In this document: piece by piece, positions 6,728 to 9,141 of the stretch
Layout: each line of letters starts with the position of its first letter
Position numbering within the stretch: position 1 is the stretch's first letter
Origin: an uncultured Clostridia bacterium
GTDB taxonomy: Bacteria > Bacillota > Clostridia > Christensenellales > CAG-1252
Assembly (NCBI GenBank): GCA_946626795.1
Contig: CAMOUZ010000043.1
Span: 1-9,141, forward strand
DNA: 9,141 bases
Direction: 5' to 3'
Made by a program: the position numbers and the translations under genes
The notes under the pieces: generated by a model
What the model was told of the DNA's origin: nothing
Databases searched by the model: none
The model's input: only the letters and a program-made list of their open reading frames with translations

Positions 6728-6757
6728 ATTATAGTGCCTCCCGTCCCGCGCTGTCAA
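6728..6757 (-). promoter_or_regulatory. Consensus sigma-A promoter of deoC-dtd
   Basis: On the minus strand, a perfect TTGACA (6752-6757) and a perfect TATAAT (6728-6733) with an 18-nt GC-rich spacer. The leader to the deoC ATG is about 23 nt. I see no clear operator palindrome over it, so expression is probably substantial and perhaps constitutive. Confidence 0.85.
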
Positions 6758-6850
6758 CGGCTCTCTGCCTCCCTTTGGGAAGAAGGGGCGGCAGGCGGTC
6801 TTTTTCGGGTCTTTCTCGCGCTTTTATGCATATATTCTTATAAACGCATA

Positions 6851-6880
6851 TTGATTTTCCCCTTGCGAAAGTGATACAAT
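6851..6880 (+). promoter_or_regulatory. Extended -10 sigma-A promoter of the nucleoside kinase gene
   Basis: TTGATT (6851-6856), an 18-nt spacer, then TACAAT (6875-6880) preceded by TGA, giving TGnTACAAT (extended -10). The predicted start site is about 6887, leaving a leader of roughly 11 nt that contains the ribosome binding site. This rules out the in-frame GTG at 6871, which lies inside the promoter. Confidence 0.7.
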
Positions 6881-6897
6881 ACACGCGAGGTGAAAGT

Positions 6898-7812
6898 ATG
6901 ATCGTTTGGAAAGATATGGAATATTTGGCGCAACATCGTTTGTCTTCGTTGATCTATAACAGCGAGCAGAATTTCGATTCGCAGGTCATTCGCATCGCGG
7001 ATAAGATCTTTCAGGAAAGGTCGGTCAGGATGATTATGATCGCGGGGCCTTCCGCGAGCGGAAAGACCACATTTGCGAATCTGCTTTCGGATCGTTTGGA
7101 GTTCAAGGGCGTGAAGGTCCATCGCGTCTCCACCGATGATTTCTTCATTGACAGAGATCGGCTTTCGCGGCTTCCTTCCGGCGTTCTGGACTTCGATTCT
7201 CTCGCGGCGATGGACGTAAAATTGCTCACCTATACTTTGGAGAGCATCCTCGAAGGAAAGAAGGTGGTCATTCCTTCTTATGACTTTGTCTCCGGCACGC
7301 GCAGCGGCGTCACCCGTGAGCTTGAAGCGGAGGCACAGGACATCACCGTCGTGGAAGGGATCCACGCCTTAAATCCCGTCCTTCTCGGAAAATACAAGAT
7401 CGACGACAGCGCTGTTTGCGGCATCTATATTTCTCCGCGAAGGGATTTTCTTCTGCCGAGCGGCAGGCATATAGCGCCCGTCGAGCTCAGACTTCTGCGC
7501 CGCATTTTGCGTGACTATTATTCGCGCGGCTATTCTCTTTCCGACACCCTCACGCAATGGGAAGAAGTGCTCAATGCGGAGCGCACGTACATCTATCCTT
7601 TCGTTCATCAAGCGAGCTTTACCGTGGATAGCGTCTATGATTATGAGCTTCTCGTCTATAAGCGTTGTCTCGGAAATGCCCTTGATAAATATCCGAATAA
7701 ATGGACGGACAATATCCGCGAAGTTTTGAAAGAAGTGGCGGACATTCCGAATCTGACCATTCCCGAGACCTCTCTTTTGAATGAATTCATAAAAGGCGGC
7801 GTCGTGAAGTAA
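6898..7812 (+). CDS. Nucleoside (uridine-type) kinase, P-loop PRK/Udk family
   Basis: A protein of 304 residues in the phosphoribulokinase/uridine kinase superfamily. It probably phosphorylates uridine/cytidine or a related nucleoside with ATP or GTP in the salvage pathway. Motifs: Walker A GPSASGKTT (50-58); STDDFFIDRDR (78-88), equivalent to the catalytic Asp region; DFDSLAAMD (98-106), the family DxP/DFDS-like substrate region; VVEGIHALNP (151-160), the Walker B-like strand with the conserved EG; and RLLRRILRDYYSRG (198-211), the Arg-rich lid. Many clostridial relatives carry an N-terminal TGS/ThrRS-like extension of about 200 residues; this one has only about 40 residues before the kinase core. 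The ATG at 6898 follows GAGGTG (6887-6892) with 5-nt spacing. It is monocistronic, with its own promoter and terminator. The exact substrate is inferred from context. Confidence 0.85.
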   Translation: MIVWKDMEYLAQHRLSSLIYNSEQNFDSQVIRIADKIFQERSVRMIMIAGPSASGKTTFANLLSDRLEFKGVKVHRVSTDDFFIDRDRLSRLPSGVLDFDSLAAMDVKLLTYTLESILEGKKVVIPSYDFVSGTRSGVTRELEAEAQDITVVEGIHALNPVLLGKYKIDDSAVCGIYISPRRDFLLPSGRHIAPVELRLLRRILRDYYSRGYSLSDTLTQWEEVLNAERTYIYPFVHQASFTVDSVYDYELLVYKRCLGNALDKYPNKWTDNIREVLKEVADIPNLTIPETSLLNEFIKGGVVK

Positions 7813-7828
7813 AAGATGTATTTTGAAG

Positions 7829-7869
7829 GAGGGCGACAGCACGTAAAGACGCGATGCCGTCCTCTTTTT
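7829..7869 (+). terminator. Intrinsic terminator of the nucleoside kinase gene
   Basis: GAGGGCG (7829-7835) pairs with CGTCCTC (7858-7864, one G-U pair). The stem continues after a mismatch to an inner CGT-AAAG-ACG hairpin, followed by TTTTTCTTTTT. It starts 17 nt after the kinase stop codon. Confidence 0.78.
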
Positions 7870-7889
7870 CTTTTTCCCGTTTGATCCGC

Positions 7890-7918
7890 TTGACACCCGC
7901 GACACGCGATGCTATACT
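7890..7918 (+). promoter_or_regulatory. Sigma-A promoter of the zur-like operon
   Basis: A perfect TTGACA (7890-7895), a 17-nt spacer and TATACT (7913-7918). The start site is predicted at about 7925, within or at the edge of the palindromic operator at 7927-7945. Confidence 0.82.
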
Positions 7919-7926
7919 GTTCTTGA

Positions 7927-7945
7927 TTTGCGAATGAGTCGCAAA
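7927..7945. promoter_or_regulatory. Fur/Zur-type 9-1-9 operator over the transcription start
   Basis: TTTGCGAAT-G-AGTCGCAAA: the right half reads TTTGCGACT in reverse complement, so 8 of 9 positions are symmetric. An exact 8-bp repeat ATTTGCGA/TCGCAAAT spans 7926-7946. The layout (two 9-bp halves around one base, central AATnA) is that of Fur-family boxes. It sits between the -10 and the ribosome binding site of the Fur-family gene, implying autorepression. No second copy is evident before the ZnuA-like gene or the COG0523 gene. Confidence 0.68.
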
Positions 7946-7955
7946 TTGGAGCGAT

Positions 7956-8357
7956 ATGCAGAAGTATTTTACAGAACAAAGACGGATCATTTCGGAGTAT
8001 CTGGAGAGCAGGAAAGATGAATGCGTGACGGCGCAGGAGATCGCCGCCGCTCTTTGTCTCTCCGTCAGTAAGAGCGCCGTGTATCGGAATCTCGCCGCCC
8101 TTGAAAAGGAGGGGAAGGTCGTCCGCGTGAGCCTCGCGGGGGATCGCGCTTTCGGTTATCGCTATGCGGGCAGTCATACCTGTGCGGGCAAGATCCATAT
8201 CTCTTGCGTGAAATGCGGCAGGACGGAGCACGTCTCATCCTCCGTCACGTCTCGTCTCGAGCGCGCGCTCGCCGCGGAAGAGGGCTTTTCTCTCAGGAAA
8301 GGGGAGTGTATGCTTTACGGCGTCTGCAAGGCTTGTCGAGGAGGCGCTTCGAAATGA
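7956..8357 (+). CDS. Fur-family transcriptional repressor, probably Zur-type
   Basis: A protein of 133 residues, normal for the family. The N-terminal winged helix contains the recognition stretch SKSAVYRNLAALEKEGKVVR (38-57). The C-terminal dimerisation domain has the structural zinc site from CVKC (84-87) and CKAC (124-127). The regulatory site is unusual: in place of a His-rich HxH cluster it has H74, C76 and H81, with E91 and H92 after the first CxxC. This Cys/His set fits zinc sensing better than PerR-type peroxide sensing, which needs His and Asp at matching places. The ATG at 7956 follows GGAG (7948-7951) with only 4-nt spacing. It is first in an operon with a small Cys-loop membrane protein (ATGA overlap) and a ZnuA-like lipoprotein, which supports zinc as co-repressor. 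A Fur or Mur role is less likely. Autoregulation is suggested by the operator. Confidence 0.88.
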   Translation: MQKYFTEQRRIISEYLESRKDECVTAQEIAAALCLSVSKSAVYRNLAALEKEGKVVRVSLAGDRAFGYRYAGSHTCAGKIHISCVKCGRTEHVSSSVTSRLERALAAEEGFSLRKGECMLYGVCKACRGGASK

Positions 8358-8629
8358 AAAGAGCCTTCCGACTTTTACTTTTGCTCTTGATCCTTTCTTT
8401 GATCTTCTCCATCGGTTATCAAGCGTTGGAGAGCATGCACGACTGTCACGGGGAGGATTGCCCCGTTTGTAAGGTGATCGCCGTTTTGTCTTGTTTCCTC
8501 GGCGTGGCGGTCCTACCTTCCCTCTTTTTCGTGATCCGCAGACGGATGAAAAGCGCGGAAGACCTTTCCGAGCGCGACGCGGAGGATCCCGTCACGCTTG
8601 TCCGTCTGAAAGTGAAAATGTCCGATTGA
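8354..8629 (+). CDS. Small membrane protein with Cys/His-rich loop (unknown function)
   Basis: A 91-residue protein whose ATG overlaps the stop of the Fur-family gene (ATGA), so translation is probably coupled. A leucine-rich membrane segment at about 7-24 is followed by a loop HDCHGEDCPVC (29-39) with three Cys, two His and acidic residues. A second hydrophobic segment (about 41-60) comes next, then an RRR stop-transfer signal (61-63) and a charged cytoplasmic tail. With both ends inside, the loop would face outward, where it could bind zinc or form a disulfide; the CPVC spacing suits either. Its position between a Zur-like repressor and a ZnuA-like lipoprotein suggests a role in zinc uptake or sensing, but that is inference. 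I do not recognise a named family with confidence. Confidence 0.82.
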   Translation: MKRAFRLLLLLLILSLIFSIGYQALESMHDCHGEDCPVCKVIAVLSCFLGVAVLPSLFFVIRRRMKSAEDLSERDAEDPVTLVRLKVKMSD

Positions 8630-8665
8630 CGCCTCTTTGCAAGCGGGAATTTTGTCTTTTTCGGA

Positions 8666-8679
8666 GCGCGGAGACGCGC
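8666..8679 (+). other. Short intercistronic hairpin with GAGA tetraloop
   Basis: GCGCG-GAGA-CGCGC is a 5-bp all-GC stem capped by a GNRA-class tetraloop, 26 nt before the ZnuA-like start codon. No U-tract follows, so it is not an intrinsic terminator. It may tune mRNA stability or translation between the two genes. Confidence 0.45.
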
Positions 8680-8704
8680 GAAATGCACGGAGGTTTTGAG
8701 TTTT

Positions 8705-9141
8705 ATGAAAAAAGGAATCGCTTTGATGATATTGATCGTTATGCTTTGTATCCCGCTTTGCGCCTTTGCGGGATGCGGCGTGACGGATGACGGGGGATTA
8801 AAGATCGTCGTCACCATCTTCCCCGAATACGATTGGGTGATGAATGTGCTGGGCGAGCGGGCGGACGAGGTGAAGCCCACCTTGCTTCTCGACAATAATA
8901 TCGATCTGCATAGTTATGCGCCCACGCTGGACGATAAAATAAAGATCTCGCAGGCGGATCTTTTCGTTTATGTCGGCGGCGAGTCGGATAAATGGGTGCT
9001 TTCCGCTTTGGAGGAAAAGAGGAATGCGTCCCGTAAGATCATCGATCTTATGGAGACCCTCGGGGACGCCGCCAAAGAGGAAGAGCTTGTAGAGGGCATG
9101 CAGGAGGAAGAAGAGGAGGGCGAGGAAGAAGAGGCGGCGTA
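8705..9141 (+). CDS. znuA: ZnuA-like zinc ABC transporter substrate-binding lipoprotein (N-terminal part)
   Basis: The first 145 residues are visible and the frame runs off the window. It begins with a lipoprotein signal peptide whose lipobox ends AGC (C24). It then matches the cluster A-I metal-binding fold: VVTIFPEYDWVMNVLG (35-50), DLHSYAPTLDD (67-77) with the metal-ligand His69, and ADLFVYVGGESDKWV (84-98). Where ZnuA/AdcA proteins carry a His-rich loop, this one has a Glu-rich stretch (about 125-143). In the family the next ligand follows as a DEH-type motif, just beyond the window. It captures Zn2+ (possibly Mn2+) outside the membrane for an ABC importer presumably encoded downstream. 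GGAGG (8689-8693) is 11 nt from the ATG, which is long, so initiation may be moderate. It follows the small Cys-loop gene by 75 nt in what is probably one zur-led operon. Confidence 0.85.
   Translation, partial: MKKGIALMILIVMLCIPLCAFAGCGVTDDGGLKIVVTIFPEYDWVMNVLGERADEVKPTLLLDNNIDLHSYAPTLDDKIKISQADLFVYVGGESDKWVLSALEEKRNASRKIIDLMETLGDAAKEEELVEGMQEEEEEGEEEEAA

Noticed and set aside
5599..6734. Two long rightward open frames (5599-6462 and 6009-6734)
   Set aside because: They are antisense to dtd and deoC, whose catalytic motifs, start signals and promoter are clear on the other strand.
6766..6806. CTGCC...GGCAG stem followed by a T run as a rightward terminator
   Set aside because: The stem is poorly paired and no rightward gene precedes it.
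6834..6850. TATGC...GCATA inverted repeat upstream of the nucleoside kinase promoter as an operator
   Set aside because: Arms of only 5 bp in an AT-rich stretch; easily due to chance.
8632..8660. TTTGCAAGCGGGAATTTT considered as a second Zur box before the ZnuA-like gene
   Set aside because: Only a loose half-site match and no symmetry; the gene is better explained as part of the upstream operon.

Overview
The window looks like chromosomal DNA of an uncultured gut-type Clostridia (Bacillota). The reasons are near-consensus sigma-A promoters with 17-18 nt spacers, strong GGAGG-type ribosome binding sites, U-tract terminators, type II lipoprotein signal peptides and clostridial protein families. 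Most genes are moderately GC-rich with a strong preference for GCG, CGC, CTC and ATC codons. The BMP lipoprotein gene and its flanks (about 3190-5600) are visibly more AT-rich. The taxonomic placement is inference.

Layout. 1-409 (-): N-terminal third of an RlmI-type 23S rRNA methyltransferase, cut by the window edge. 410-551: divergent promoters, the rightward one overlaid by a perfect inverted repeat. 552-1922 (+): MATE-family efflux transporter. 2010-3134 (+): COG0523 (CobW/ZNG1-type) GTPase metallochaperone, ending at a bidirectional terminator shared with the next, convergent gene. 3194-5152 (-): 652-residue lipoprotein with GYQGT and GKDG repeats, CxxC repeats and a C-terminal BMP (PnrA/Med-like) substrate-binding domain. 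Its leader (5153-5305) carries a long two-tier hairpin, then an intrinsic terminator, then the ribosome binding site, with alternative pairings between them; this is a candidate riboswitch-type attenuator of unrecognised class. 5339-5601: no credible gene, possibly an interspersed repeat. 5602-6698 (-): deoC and dtd, translationally coupled by an ATGA overlap. 6898-7812 (+): P-loop nucleoside (uridine-type) kinase, divergent from deoC. 7956-9141 (+): zinc-homeostasis operon made of a Fur/Zur-type repressor with a 9-1-9 operator over its start site, a 91-residue membrane protein with a Cys/His-rich loop, and the first 145 residues of a ZnuA-type lipoprotein.

Two themes stand out. The first is nucleoside salvage: deoxyribose-phosphate aldolase, the nucleoside kinase and the BMP lipoprotein, whose relatives bind nucleosides or purines. 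The second is zinc: the Zur-like operon and the COG0523 GTPase. The most interesting item is the structured leader of the BMP gene; the unusual domain stack of that protein comes second.
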